A stretch of 64,000 nucleotides of DNA. Source: Archilochus colubris. Its lineage: Eukaryota > Chordata > Aves > Apodiformes > Trochilidae. The stretch is from contig CM041091.1 in assembly GCA_023079485.1 (NCBI GenBank), positions 32,510,146 to 32,574,145 of the forward strand, written 5' to 3'. Shown one piece after another: positions 12,040 to 25,748 of this stretch. Within the stretch, counting starts at the first letter, position 1. Each line of letters starts with the position of its first letter. A program made the translations under genes and the position numbers. The notes beneath the pieces are model-generated. The model made no database searches. It was not told the origin of the DNA and was given only the letters and a program-made list of their open reading frames with translations.

Positions 12040-12770
12040 GGGGGACAGGGTGACACAGGGTGACACAAGGGGTCACGGTGATACAGGTGATACAAGGTGA
12101 CACAGGGTGTCAGGGTGACACACGGTGACACTGGGTGATACAGGGCATCAAGGTGATAAAGGGTGACAGAGGGTGACATGGTGATACAGGGTGTCATGGT
12201 GACACAGGGTGACATGGGGTGTCAGGGTGATACAGGGTGACACGGGGTGACACGAGGTGACACATGGTGACACATAGTGACACAGGGTGTCAGGGTGACA
12301 CATGGTGACACTGGGTGATACAGGGCATTAAAGTGATACAGGGTGACACAGAGTGACAGAGGGTGACATGGTGACACAGGGTGTCGGGGTGTCATGGTGA
12401 CACAGGGTGTTGGGTGACAGGCTGACACAAGGTGACACGGGGTGTCGGTTATACAGGGTGTCAGGGGGGCACAGGTCGACAGGGTGACACGGGGTGACAC
12501 AGGGTGTCAGGCTGACTCATGGTGACACGGGGTGACACATGGTGACACATGGTGACAGGGGGTGACACATGGTGACACGGGGTGTCAGGGTGACACAGTG
12601 ACAGGGGTTACACGGGGTGTCACATGGTGACACAGGGTGTCAAGGTGACACGGGGTGACACATGGTGACACAGGGTGTCAAGGTGACACGGGGTGACACA
12701 TGGTGACACATGGTGACACGGGGTAACGGGGTGACACAGGGTGTCACGGGGTGACAGGGGGTGTCGGGGT
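12040..12770. repeat. GTGACAC minisatellite next to the CpG island
   Basis: About 730 bp of diverged units of the type ggtgacaca and gggtgtcagg, roughly 9-10 bp, often paired to about 20 bp. Open frames rich in HPVSPCVT are products of the repeat. It ends where the CpG island begins. Confidence 0.93.
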
Positions 12771-13003
12771 GTCCCCTCTCCGGGCTCTCCGTCCCTTAGC
12801 GCTTCCCCCGCCCTTTCCCTGCCCGCCCCCCGGTGCCCAGCAGCAGGGATGACATCACCCCGCTCAGCCCAAAGAGCCGCTCTCTGATTGGCGGAGGTGG
12901 AAAGCTTCGTCTCGCCCAATGAGCGTCGGGCAGGGCTTGAGGCCGGGCTGACGTGCGGGCCGCTGCCCGTATGGGGTTTATTTTGCTCTGGGCCGCTCCG
13001 GAC

Positions 13004-13314
13004 GCCGCCATTAGAGGAGCCCGGGGAGCGGGGTGAGAGGCAGAGGCTCCCCCCACACCCACAGCCCCCTCCTCACCTCACCTCCCCCCCCCCTCTCTGA
13101 GCAGAGTGGGAGCGCCCGGCGCCGCGGCAGCTCCGCCGCTTCGGGAGAGACCATGTCCTGAGCGGGGGGAGCACCGCAAGCAGCGGGGCCGGGGGGGGGC
13201 GGGAGGGGAGGGGGAGGCGGTGCGGGGCGGCGGTGCGGGGCGGCGGTGCGGGGCGCAGGCGGCTTCCAGCGCTCAGCGGCTGCCTCAGGGACCGATCCCG
13301 GCGGCGGCGGTGAG
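13004..13314 (+). other. ZRANB1: Probable first non-coding exon of ZRANB1 (boundaries uncertain)
   Basis: A transcript leaving the CpG island needs a donor. Good candidates are GG|GTGAGA after 13032 and GAG|GTAAAG after 13314, with GTGAGG after 13309 as a variant. The start at the YY1-like motif is only a guess at the transcription start. No protein is expected from it. Cap-mapped transcripts would settle both ends. Confidence 0.35.
13186..13257 (+). other. G-rich tract with three ggcggtgcgggg units
   Basis: Many runs of three or more G within 70 bp, with a 13-bp motif repeated three times. The sequence fits the G-quadruplex pattern. It lies within the presumed first exon of ZRANB1. Confidence 0.7.
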
Positions 13315-13439
13315 GTAAAGGCCCTATCCCTATCCCTTATCCCTTATCCCTCTCCTCTCCCCGGGCAGCGCTGGCGGAGGAGGGGACGGGGGGGAGCGGG
13401 GCTGAGGAGGGGGGGGGGGATCTGAGGGAGCCCCCGCCG

Positions 13440-13541
13440 GGATTCGCCCTCCAGGGTCCCGGATTCGCCCTCAGGGTCCGGGATTCGCCCTCAGGGTCCC
13501 GGATTCGCCTTCATGGTCCGGGATTCACCTTCCAGGGTCCG
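13440..13541. repeat. Five-copy 20-bp minisatellite after the CpG island
   Basis: Five units of ggattcgccctcagggtccc (20-22 bp) in tandem with few changes, in the start of the first intron. Confidence 0.92.
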
Positions 13542-16090
13542 GGGAGTCCCGAGGTTTCTCCGCCGTGACCCCCGGGGGGTAGGTGGGTGTCTGGGGGGGG
13601 TCAGGGGCAGCCCGGGCTTTTCGCGGTTCTCCCTCCGTGTTGGAGCAAGTTGTGCAGTATGGAGGAGAGTTTGGGGTACAAAGGCAGGAAACTTGATGTG
13701 TTTTTGTTATTGTTTTGGTTTATTACTCACCTGCCGGCTGGTTCTCCGAATGCTGCAGCCCCCCCACGTTCTGCTGGGGTGAGGTGAATGCCTCGCCTGC
13801 ACCCCCGCTTCTCTTCTTTCCCCCTCCCTCCTCCCTCCTCCTCCTCTTTCCTTCTTTTCCTTATTGGAGGTGTTTGTTTGGATCCCTGTGCTGGGAGCTC
13901 CTGGTTGCTGGAATCTCTCTGCTTTGGCGAGCAGAACTTCCACGCTGTTTGCCCATAGCAGGGGCTGACTGCCGTGCATGCGGAGCTTGGTCTGTTTTGC
14001 CCACCCAAAACAAGTATTTCAGAATCGAGATTGTGGTTTGTTTGGTTATTTTTGTTTGTTTTGGTGACCCGAAGTTTAAAAATAAAATAATAATTCAGGA
14101 AAGTTCGGTTAGGGGTAACCCAGAGCCTTTTCTGACTCTCCCTTCACAGTCCCAGACTGCTGCAGTGGTGGTGGTAAAAGGGGGGTAAAACTCTGCCGGG
14201 CTCATGGATGTGTCTGGGAGTCCTTTATCTGGAGTGACAAAAGGCAGGCAGGCATTCCTCCCAGTGTTCCATCCCCTCCAGTGCTCCATCCATCCATCCA
14301 TCCATCCCTCCCTGCTCCCCGAGAATGGGGAAACGATGGGAGAACATGAACCTGGGTCTCCTGCCCAGGTGCAGGGAACTTTTTGCTGCCACTCTGCCTT
14401 TCAGTGATGCCCATAATGACACCTCGTTCTAGAATACTTGGGAGCCGATGGGGTAAACAAATGTTGTTTGATGGGCTTTGTGCTGTGTTTGAACACTCTC
14501 CACTCACTAGCTACCTCCTCTGTCAGGAGTGGTGGAACAGGTGCCTGAGTTTTAACTCCTTTTTGCAAAAACTGGGGGGTTAGATGTCTTCTGTGTGATG
14601 CCTTAACTTCCCTCCCTCCTTTCTCTGACACAGAGTGTGTAAAAACTCCTTCTGATGCGAGCAGAACCTGCTAGGGATGGTTCAGGGGAGATCTGTGGCA
14701 CTTTATTTTTGTCTTTCCTTCTTCAAAGAGGTTTGTGAAGCCCAATTCTGTTTTATTTTTTCTCCCCCCTCCTCCTTTTTCAGTGGTTACTCAGAGAGGG
14801 GGAAGCAGGTGAGCAGCAGGAGGTGTGCTGGTATTTGCTTCCTTCTAGCCCAGGTTGAGTTGGCATCTTGGCATGTGGAGTTGAGTGTTTCTGATGTAAA
14901 AGGTAATTTCTGATTTAAGTCTGTCCCAGCATTAAGAGAGAATAATGATTTTGGATGTGTTGTGTTTCCTAGGATTTGTGAAACTGTTAATTAAGGGGTC
15001 ATTCTCGTGAAGAAAAAAAGAAATTATTACCTTATGCAGCTTAGGTAAGGACAGGCAGATGGGTATGACCAACGAGGCCATAATCTGTTATTGTTGAGTT
15101 GTATCCATTAGCATTTTCTCAGAAGTATAATTAAAAATATTAATCTAATTGGAATGTTGAGTGGCATAAAGGCATCAACTGGATTCATCACAGAAGCATG
15201 ACTTAACCTGGGGACTAGTTAAAATTGGTCATCTTCAGCTCTGTTTAGCTTTGTGTTTGGCCATGCTGATTGTTGTGTCACTTGGTATTTAAATCCTTGG
15301 CTACAGGAAACCCCATCCCTCTTTGGGGTTCTTTGCAAGATGGATCTGTAAATAAGTCAGAGGTAGAAAATCCTTCACTGGCTGTATGGGAGGTGATTTT
15401 AATACAACCCATCAAATAATCAAATGTGCTCTCAGGAACTTTGATGTGAGATTTCCTGGCTCTTTCATGTGGTCTTCAGTTTGGTGTTCACATTTCTCTT
15501 TCCAGCTTCCCTTTGCCATATCAGCTGCCTTGAGATTGTGCAGAACTTGAGATCAATCCATTCTTAATCATGATGGACCATCTACTAATGGCAGCAAAGC
15601 ATTTAAATTGCTACTGCCAGTTCTGTTACCAATCTCCTAACCCCTTCCTCCCCTCAGAACTTGAAGTTATTTTGAGCTGTTCACAATTTATGCCAACAAG
15701 TAATCCTCATTTTAACTGCTTGAATTATGATCCACAGTCTCCTGGTTCTAAAATGGAACTAAACTTTAGTTTGGCAGCTGAAAATGTCTGGCTTGGCTAT
15801 AACAAAGTTCTTAATTTCTATTTTTTTGTGAAGTAGTACTACATGGGAAGAGAGAAATGAGGCAAATTGGAAAAGAAAATTAATTTTTTTCAGCACAGCT
15901 GATGAAGAACTTATCACTTCACTTGTCAAATGGTATAGCTTGGTAGAGTTGGTTAAATAACAGATAATTATAACTTGGTGATGTCAGTTGAATGGAATTT
16001 GTTATACCTTAAAAAGAAAACATGTATCTTCCAGTTAAGATCTCAAACATGGGAAATTTCCTGGTATTTATCCTTTTTCACAGCACTTCT

Positions 16091-16149
16091 TGATGGCTGG
16101 ACTTGATGATCCCAAGGGTCTTTTCCAACCTGAAAGATTCTGTGGTTCT
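16091..16149 (+). mobile_element. CR1 3' end fragment
   Basis: About 60 bp resembling the CR1 terminus (ggacttgatgatcccaaggg, then ttccaacctgaaagattctg). Older and more diverged than the copy at 9285-9788. Confidence 0.75.
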
Positions 16150-18416
16150 TGCATAGCTCACACTGCTTTAACTTGGATGGAATCAGACTGTTCATCACCA
16201 GTTGCTGAAGCACAGCTTCTCCTACATCTGCAGTTAATTCTGGAGCTGTGTTGAAATAGATTATTAATGGGAGTGTTACTCTTTGGGGTCAGCACCAGTC
16301 ACCATGCTCTAAAGGAAGAACTGTAGTACTACAGCATCAATTCTGAGAACACATTAGTCTATCAGAATGCAGATTATTTAGTATTTTCTCCTTCTGTGTG
16401 GCATGGGCAGGTTTTCAGCAGCTCTGCACTCCAACTGGGGTTGTATCCACCTTGCTTGGCGTTTTTCAAACCAGCTTTTTTCATGTGCTGCTCTCCCATA
16501 TAGGAAAAACCTCCCTTTTGTGAAGACTGGAGAGAGGTGTAGTGGGGAATGAGTGCAGTGATGTTTGAACTGTCTGAGAGAGTAAAAGAAAGCAAAAGGG
16601 AATGGTAGATGCTTGTTTTACAAGGGTACACTGGGAAGAGTGGTGCTTGCTGGTATGTGTGGAGCATCATGTCCATGAAACACCCAAGGTTGCAGCCTTC
16701 TTACATCTTCTACTGCACAGCAGATAAAATTAAGTTGTGATTTTTCCCTTTGATTATTTGAATTTATCCTGATAAAGTCTGTTCTGCTTGTTCTTAAATC
16801 AAGGATACTATTGCAGCATTGGTTTTATTGCTAGTAAGCTGTTTTTTGTGTTTTTTTCCTTAGAATGGGTGCAAGTTTTGCTTATGTTTACATGTATAAT
16901 TTCAGTTAACAGAAATTAGTACTTCAGAGACAAATGCTGGAGAATTGCTAAATGAATCCACAGAATTAACACCTGTCTTCCAATCTCTGGAATCAGCTGA
17001 AAATCGTTGCGGTAATGAGAGCTAGGTACAAAATGAGTACCAGGGATGCAGCTGCTGTCCAGGGGCTGGGGGGGACTGGAGAGATGGACCTGTGTCTGGT
17101 TTGGGGGGTGTAAATAGGACTTCTTGCTGAAACTGTCACTTGTGAGCAAGGAGGCTGCAGTCTTCCCCCTTTCCCCCCTTTTTATTTTTATTTTTTTTTC
17201 CTTCTTCTCCCTCCCACGATGCCCTAAACCAGCACACAGCTATGTTCTGTTTGGGTTATGTTTGCCATCATTTTTGTAAACAAATCTTGAGGCTTAAAAG
17301 TCCTTCATGTGTTTTGTTTTTTTTTTTTTTTGACTTTGATTTGATCTATCATCTAGCCTTGACCAGCTGTTGTTAATGAAACTGGAACAGTCTGAGATCC
17401 TGGGGAGCTTGCAGGCATGAAGAAACTTTGTTAAATCATATTGGTGTTGTGCTGTCTTCTGGATCTTCAGGAGCTAGCTTTCCTCAGCTAAGGAAGCTTG
17501 TCAGAACCATGGTTTACATGACTCTGGAAAGAAAAGTAAACTTGGGTGGTTCTGTTTTGTTTTCAGGAGATGAGAACTATTGGGATCAGGTCATCTCTCA
17601 GTGGCTTTGAAGCTGCAGGTCCATTCATTTGAAACCCACCTGGCCCTGGGCACATAGTCACTTGGTTGTCTGCCTGCCATGAATGTCATAAATGTGGATA
17701 ATTCTAGCAAGAAAACTAGGAAATTTGCATTGTGGGGGTGATTCAAGGAGGGAATTCTTTTTCTTATGGTTGTAAAGACTTCAGTGCATTGTCTCAGTGT
17801 TGACTTATCCTTCTTTCAGGCTAATGGGCTTGAAATTATTTCTTCTGTCTCCATTCATCTTCCCAGTATCTCAGCAGGGATTCAGCCAGACAGCTGGCAA
17901 TATTTATTACTTGATGCTATCTGATTCCCTCTCTGAAACAGCTTCAGTCTACAGGTCTGAGTCTTCTGCAGTTTCAAGAAGTGTTTTTATGCCAGGTAGC
18001 TCTTTCTTAATTTCTTTTTTCTTTTTTTTTTTAATTAAATTCACACTCCTGATAAGCCAGGACTACTTTGTACTGGTGTCTTACCATCTGATTGTTGTTT
18101 ATTCCTTCTGTTGGATGGGCCTCTGGCTTTAGTCTTTGGCTATGAAGGCTTCCCCTCACTGTGTGCTTGTTGACAAGGTAATTTTTATCTTGCAGAGGGG
18201 TTGGGATGGTTTGCTGGGCTATTTATGGTTTTTTTTTTTTTTTTGGCCTCCACATTACTGTTTAGCTTGGCAAAGATAAAAATAATTGTCACCTCATGGC
18301 TTTTAAATGGTTTATTTAAAGAAAGTTGTGCAGTGTTGTCTCTAGCAGAAAGCTAAAACCACCCCCTGAAATCAGGATTACTGTCTTGGAGCTGAAACTT
18401 TCTGGCAGTTCAGAGC

Positions 18417-18457
18417 ACCTTGCAGTACCTTGCAGTACCTTGCAGTAACCTTGCAGT
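18417..18457. repeat. Four copies of accttgcagt
   Basis: Perfect 10-bp units, with one extra A before the last copy. Confidence 0.9.
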
Positions 18458-21400
18458 GGTTAACTTGGAGCTGTTGTTACATATTAAGAGGAAAATACAG
18501 GTAATCATAGGGTTAAAACCCCCAACTTTTATCACTCCTTCTCCAAAAGGAGTTTGAGTTTGTTTTCCCTGTGATACTTGATATTTTGTGCTAGGTTAAG
18601 CAGCAACATCCACAGTAGTGATTTTTTATTTTTTCTACTTTGGTGTCTGGCCAGTATTTTAAGAAGAGCTGGATAAAATCAGGAGCACGTGTAGCTTACC
18701 TGAACTAGAACTCACCTTACATGTAGCCCAGCTGTAAATGTAGACACCAAAGGCAGTTTTAACTCTAAGCCATTAGAGTTTGCCATTAATTAGAGGGGAA
18801 AGTTCCCTCAAACTGATGTTGAGTCTGTGTTTCCCTGTTCCATTTGGGGGCAGGTGGTTTTTCTCCACCAAATGGTGACTATGTCTGCATGTAGCCAGGG
18901 TTTTATTTCTGGTTAGCCCCCACTGAGGAGCTCCAGAGGATAATTACTAGAACTGAATGTCAGATGTACAAGTCTTAATGTTCCTTGGTTGTTGGAGGGG
19001 TTTAAGTGTTTCTGAGTTCTGATGTCTGACTCCACAGTGTGGTTTCCTTCAGAGCTCAGCATCTGGTTTTCCTCAGCTCCTGGGAGGATGGCTGAGCTCT
19101 AAACAAACTGAGTCTCCTGTTTTAGGCACACAGTCTAAACACAGATACACTCTGCTCTTGGATTTGACCTCTCTTTATATAAAGAATCTTCTTGTTCAAG
19201 TTGGGTCCCTGGTTCAGTGCAACCATCTTCAAAATGAAGTTTTAACAACTCTGTTGTGTTTTGTTTCATCTTTGTTACTGTATCGTGAGTCAGAATTAAT
19301 CTGTTGCTGAGTGTTCGTGATGATCAGATTAATTAAATGTCGCGGGCTGTATTTATGTGAATATTCTGCCACAGCTCATTATTTTGAGTCACTTTGCTTG
19401 GTTTTTGATTAGTATTGTGTGGGAGATGCTGTGCATTATGTAACTGTTGATCTGCTTACTCTCATTTCCCCAAATGGTATTGGTTTCTAAGTAAGCAGTG
19501 GTATTTAGTCCATCCTGATGTGTAGTTCCAGCTCATCTAAACAGTTGTTCAGTTTTAATTGACTTTGAAACAAAACCCCTGAAAAAATGTAACTCTGTTC
19601 TGAAATAAGAGGGCTGGGCTGCAAGCTGCTCCTGTTAGTTTTATAGATTATTTTCAGCATTTAAGGGTCTCTAAGCTTTTACTCACAAAATTAATAGAGC
19701 TGTATATAGTTTGACTCATGTGAGATGAGCACCAAATAAAATGGAAACTTGTACTCTGCCAGTTACCCATCAGGATTAATTGTGGTGTTTAAAAGCACAA
19801 AAATGTTTCAAGAGACAAACATGAAAATAAGAAAAGACAGCAGAAAGTGAGTGTTTGGTTTTGTCAAATACCTGCTAATTCTGTGCTGAGTTTTCAGCTT
19901 GTGCAGGAGAATGTGTTTATAGTTAGGTCTCCATCCTTTTATTTCACATGTCTCCTAAGATCTGAAACTTGCCAAATGTTTGACTTGTTGCTGCATGGAA
20001 TGTTTGCAAAATCAGGCATCCTCTTGCATGGAAACTGGGTGTAAATTCTCTTGCTTATGCAGAGTCAGGCTTTAAGGTTTATTTGAAATGATGGCAGTTG
20101 GATTGGAAGTGTGAACAGAATATTGAAAAGAAAGCTGAAGCAAAATCAGTGTAAGTTTTCTGACTACCATAAATACCTCATAAAGTAGATTTAAGCTCCT
20201 TTGAAGAGCAATACAAGTCCATACATTTAAATAAAAGGATTTTTAAAATTGTCTTTAAGTGAAGCCTCTCAGAATTTGCCCAACTTCTAAATGTTTCCAA
20301 AAGTTGCTATCTGCTTTTTCAGATGTTCTTTTTTGGTAAGAGAACTAAGTTCCTTGCAGCATGTTACTTTGTGAAGATGAAGTCTTTTGACTTACAAGAG
20401 TAGATAAAAAGTTATATGTAGTGATGGAGGTCAAACCTAAAAATCTGGAGTAGAAAGTATTTGTTGACAATTTAGGCTACCAAAACTGAAGAATAATGTT
20501 AGAACTCATTTAAAATACCAGATTATAAATAGTTACCCAGTTATAAATAAAATCTTTTCAATTTCTCTTTTTTCATGTGCCTTTAATGTTACAGTTTGTG
20601 ATTTACAGAGCAGTGATCTGGCCTTTAGCAGAACTGAGGTTTGTGCCACTCTTAACTTGGTGATGTCTCTCAGGACAGCATCATCCTTCTGATACCCCTC
20701 TTCTTGGGAGCTAAGGGAGGATTAAAGTGATCTCTGTGCTTTTCAAGAGCAGTGTTCTTACTGGGAAGAGGATGGGAAGGGTAATGCAAATTGACAAAAA
20801 ACCCCTCCTCTGTCTTCTGGAGCAGCACTTGCTTTGTGCTTTTATTTTATAATAAAAGGGTGTCTGCATCCTGTGGTGGTGGCTGCAGTCTGAGACCAGG
20901 TCCTGCTGTCTGTCTGCACAGCAAATAGCCAGGTAACTTCAAGGGAATAAATATTTTGTAAGCCAAGAACCCAACCTCAGAGAGCAGCTTGCAAAAATGG
21001 ATTTCAGCACTTTATTTGGGAGTATTTTCTCCTTTATGCTGCTCTGTTTGGAGCAGTATCCTTTCATTTTTAAATAAGTGTCCTGCCAACCAAAGCAGAC
21101 TCTGCTTTCTTGTTAAATTCCTTGCTAATACAGAAAATGCTCCTACATTTGTGACTCTGCAGTAATCTTTCCATTATTCTAATACACAGCTATTACCCTC
21201 ACAGCAAAGCTTCCAGATCCAGTGCTGATCTGATTTGCTTGTTCCATTGACAAGGTCAGTGTTCTTAATTTATTTTTTTTTTTTAAACCAGTTTGCAGGG
21301 ATAACAATGGAACTCATTGTTAGTTCCCTTCAAACTACAGAAGCCTAAGTTCAGGCTTTATTCTTTTAATATTCTGATCTGGTGAGGCTTATGCTGAATT

Positions 21401-24400
21401 CTCAAGAAAGCAGTCGTGCAAGAACAGTAAATAGCTGAAGGTGTAGTAAGTAAATCTAGTAAGTAAAGAGAAGAAAGTATCAGTAATATTGCACCTTAGA
21501 CAATGAGTCAAGGCAAGTTTTATGTGAGAATCAATTCTTAATACTTGGCAATTAATTTCTAATAGGTTATTTAAAAATTAAGTTGTTTTTGTTGAAGTGT
21601 TTTGACAGTGTGAGACTTCACAAGGATTCTTGGATGCAAACAGAAGTGAATTTAAGCCAGTTAAATAGCAGTATCTTTTGTGTGAGAAATGTTTGAGGAG
21701 GTTTATAGAGAGTTTACAAGTACTAAAGAAACAAATTGGCCCTTCTGATTTAAGTTTGTGTACAGCTCTGTCTTCTAGACCTTCCTACTGCCTGTATTAA
21801 AAAATTGGCAATTTTTTTCTGATTCCCTTTGTTCACCTTATAGAAACTTTAAAAAGATACTGTAGTTAGAGTCAGTAGTAGTGTGGCAACATTTATAAAT
21901 GTATTTGTTTGGAAACTGTGAAATCAAACCATGGCTTTATTTCTTGCTGTATGACTCAAATTCATCTTATGCATCTTTTAAAAATATTCTATAGAGTATA
22001 TATATTCTATATGCATAATACAGAATACATATAATATATATTTATGTAATAATATATATTCTATAGGATATTTTTAATGTATCTATATTTGTACAGAACA
22101 AAACCAGCTACAGCTCTCCAAGTTCAGAGTAGTGCATGTTTTATTTTATCCATTTAAGGTGATAATCCATGTGTGTGATTTTAAGAGGTTGTCCTTTTAC
22201 AGTTTTATTTAGAAAGCTTATTTTATGTTTAAATGAACTCGAGTTTTCAAAGTAAGCTGATTTTTTTATGGGCAATTGGTAGATAACTTGTAGTAAGTAT
22301 AAGGGGGAATATTTCTGAAAATGTGTCAGACTATGCAGGGTTAATCATAGGCAATTTTTCTTGAAAAGCTGTTTGTCCATTGTTTGTATAGATAAACTGC
22401 ACAGAAATATTATCTAGCTGTTAGTGAGCAATTACAGCTGTCAGACTGAGACCCCTCCTTGGTAGGTGGACATTTAAACTGCTCTGTTTCATTAAAGAAC
22501 ACAGTCAGTGAAAGTGCTGCTGTTTGATCCTTTTTGTGGCTGGATGTGAGAAAACTCAAACTGTTCGTAGATTCTGTGTGCTGCTAGCAAGATCTCTTTC
22601 TTTCAGAACAAGACACTTTTACTCATTGTTTCTTCAAAAAGTTGCTTCAGTAAAATATAAAATATAAAAATATAAAATATATAAAAATATATAAAAATAA
22701 TATTCAGTAAAATAAACCTAAATAACCCAGCTTTCTTTTTGGAGCAGGCTAAGGGAGGCAGCTGCTTTTTGGGGAAGGAGGGTGGATCTTGCAGGTCTTG
22801 CTGAAGGCTTAAGCTGATATCCAAGCTCCCTGTAAACACAGAAGCAGTTAACTTTGTCCAAAAATCTGTATGTCTGGGCAAACCAAGGTGAGAGCACTGA
22901 TTCAGTCAGTATAATTAGGTAAGGTTTCTGCCTGTAGAAACTCAGTACTGTGGACTGGTCTGAATCAGTGTCTGGCCAGTTTATGGGAAGGGTTTGGTTG
23001 TATGATGAAGTGTAGCTCTAGGTTGTGCCTTCTAAGTTCTGGGCACTGTGAATAATTAAATTGAGGGGAGTGTAGCATGTGCTGTCATAAAAATATTATT
23101 TAAGGCCATGGTTGTTTCTTCCCAACGTCTGTGTGCTGTTTTGTGTTTGCCCATGCACTGAAAAAGAAGATTCTTCCAAGCTGAAAGAAAAGAGAAGAAA
23201 AAACAGTGACTGTGCTAGGTCACCTTTTCTGACTGGCTTCATTTAGTAAAAAGCCTGGTAACAGTTTGATTTTTCTTTGTCACTTGATTTATTAGCATTT
23301 AATAAGTCCTCCTCGTTAACCTACTGAGTTGCTCTCCTAGTCTGTCCAGAAGGTGTTTAGCACTTTAATGTGAACAGTGTAAGCTGACCAGTTGGAACTT
23401 CTCCTCTGGAGATTTGTGGCTTTTAATTTCTCTCCTGCTCATGCTTTTTAGGCTTCAGAGCATGCACCTGTTAGCTGTTTGTGAGAGGAAGTACTGTGAA
23501 GAATCTAAATTAACAAGTGAACCTGACAGAGTGGCAAGAAAGGAATGCTGAAAAAAGGGAACAAGGTGCAAACTGCACAGTGGCTGGTTGAGAATTCTGT
23601 GTCACCAGCAAACCAAATGGTTCTGATGTCTCTGAGGTGGGGTTAAGGGTCAGACCAAGACCTAAAAGTAAAAAAAAAAAGTGTAAAATTTCCTCTCTAG
23701 CTGTGCCATAGCTTGTGTTGGCAGAGCTACTGAAGAACAGAACTTGCATTGCTCCACTGAGCCTTTTTTATGTTCTTTACTTCTTAATAACCTGAGGCCT
23801 CGTGTTCAGAGGGATGAGCTCATATCTCAGAGGCTTTTGAAGCTGCAGATACTGAGATTCTTTAAGAACTATGTCTGAAAGCATCTAGCTTTAAGGGGCA
23901 CAGAGAATAATTGCAGCTAAAAACCTAATCTCATGACATATATGAAAGCTTTTCTGTAAGAGCACTGTGCTATTTAGTTGCATAAATAGTATCTCAGTAT
24001 TTGTTTAGATCATTTTTGTGACCAGCTGCTTTTCAGCTTGGGCAGCAATCTGCTTTCCCAGTCCTAATATCAGTAAAACAGATGATGCTTTGTTTGCTTC
24101 TTTGCCCCATCCCAAATGTGGGCTGGGATTTGTTTGCAGTGGGAGGTGCTGGGTCGAAGGCTTTGCAAACCAGGGTAGATGAGAGCCCAGTTATGGCTGC
24201 AGACCCCTTGTTGGGGTAATCACATGTTGTATATTGAGCTGGCTTTTGGGTGGAAGCCTTACCTCCTTGGAACAGCCCACCTTCTGCTCAGGGAGAAGTT
24301 ATTCTGAAGCTTCTGTTGGGCACTGAGGTTTCAGGACAGTCACTTTCTGGTGCTCCTTGGTGTGACCCAAGTGAAACTGCTCTCAGTGGTTCTGTTGGTG

Positions 24401-25748
24401 CCAGTTAGCAGGTGCAAGGATCAATGTGCTGCTTCCTTCTCCTTTGTGAAAACCAGCTCCAACTGTCTGGTGTTCCTAACTGGAAAACATTAATATCTCA
24501 GAAAACTCAGCTGCTGGCAGGGAGAATAAACTTACTGAGAAATGTTAAAGACATTGGAAAGCTTAATTGGGTATTGGGGGCAAAAAGCCTGGGCCAAATG
24601 GAATAGGGAAAGCTAGCACAGAGTGTACTTACATGGGAGGTGTATTAACAAAGCTTCAGTTTATTTATGGAGCAGAGAAACTGCTTCTCCAAATTCCTGA
24701 AAAGTCTTCTTTATGAAGTCACCTCTAGTAAAATCAAGTTGGTTCTGTGTTCTGCTGTATGTGTAAGTATTTCTCACTGATATATACTGCAGAGATGGGC
24801 ACCCCAGTGTGAGCTCACCCCTGGTTTTCCATACAGCATAAAAATGGATCCCTGCTGCAAAGGATAATCCTGCTCTCTCCTGTGTCCTGGCCACACAGTA
24901 GCTCCTCATCCATGCACCCACTTGATCTGGGGAATAGAATTCTGTTGGAAAAACACCCATGCTGCCTGCCTGGGTCCCCAGGAGGCAGGCAGGGGCAGTG
25001 AGGTGACAAATTCAAGTGGGCATTTAGTTATGCCTTGGTAGAGCAAGGCATGTGTGTGTGTGTGAAGGTGTTTCAGTGGAGAGTGTACTAACTCATCAAA
25101 CATTTCCTAGTTGGAGGACAGGTATAAACTGATTTTTAGCCCGATGTCTCTCCTTTGCAGTGTAATCCTCTTGTGCAACTTCTCTTTTGAGTTGTTTAGT
25201 AGACACTGGGTGTTTTTGTTAGCCAAGAGAGTTGCAGTATGATGACTGGGAGTTGCCAGTCCATTGGTTTGACCACTTTGTGTTTTAAACAGCTTTGCAT
25301 GCTTCAAAGTAGCATGTAATGGAGTCTTATATGTTGGTTAATTATTCTGTGGTGAGGGAGGAAAGAGGCTGTATACATTTTTTTCTATTTGTCCTTTATC
25401 TACCTGCCTCACCCTTTCCCTCTATTATGCCCTATACACAAAGCTTTTTTTTTTTTTTTCCTTCCTAATCCTAAGTTTCAAATAAGAGTATTTATGCATG
25501 TTTTGGTGTGAATTTGATGTTGCTTGATTATAGTTCCTTTATCAGATTGGTCACTAGTGTGATTGCAAGTTCTGTATAAGTAGTGGTTTATTTTATTTAA
25601 CCCATATATGTGTTAGTCTCAGCAGGTCATGGCTGAGTTTAAACTAGTAAATTGGGTTCAGAATAGGTGTGGCATTTAATAATTAACTTTCTGGTTACTC
25701 AGGTCCAGTAGGAAACCTATAATGAGTCTGTTTTCCTTTTGTTTACAG

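Larger units (their letters stand above)
12780..13460 (+). promoter_or_regulatory. ZRANB1: CpG island, likely ZRANB1 promoter
   Basis: This is the only long CpG-rich block upstream of the ZRANB1 coding exons. Visible motifs are TGACATCA (12850-12857), an inverted CCAAT box (12887-12891), a forward CCAAT box (12916-12920), TGACGT (12949-12954), CCGCCC-type boxes near 12808 and 12822, and GCCGCCATT (13004-13012), which resembles a YY1 site. There is no convincing TATA box. Promoter function and motif use are inferred from composition and position. Confidence 0.75.
13542..25748 (+). other. ZRANB1: ZRANB1 first intron, main part
   Basis: About 12 kb with no exon recognised. It holds a CR1 3' fragment (16091-16149), a four-copy 10-bp repeat (18417-18457) and AT-rich tracts (for example 21985-22080 and 22656-22705). 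Confidence 0.6.

Noticed and set aside
12033..12919. Minus-strand frames rich in HPVSPCVT, resembling a repeat protein
   Set aside because: Translation of the GTGACAC minisatellite; no start context or conserved domain.
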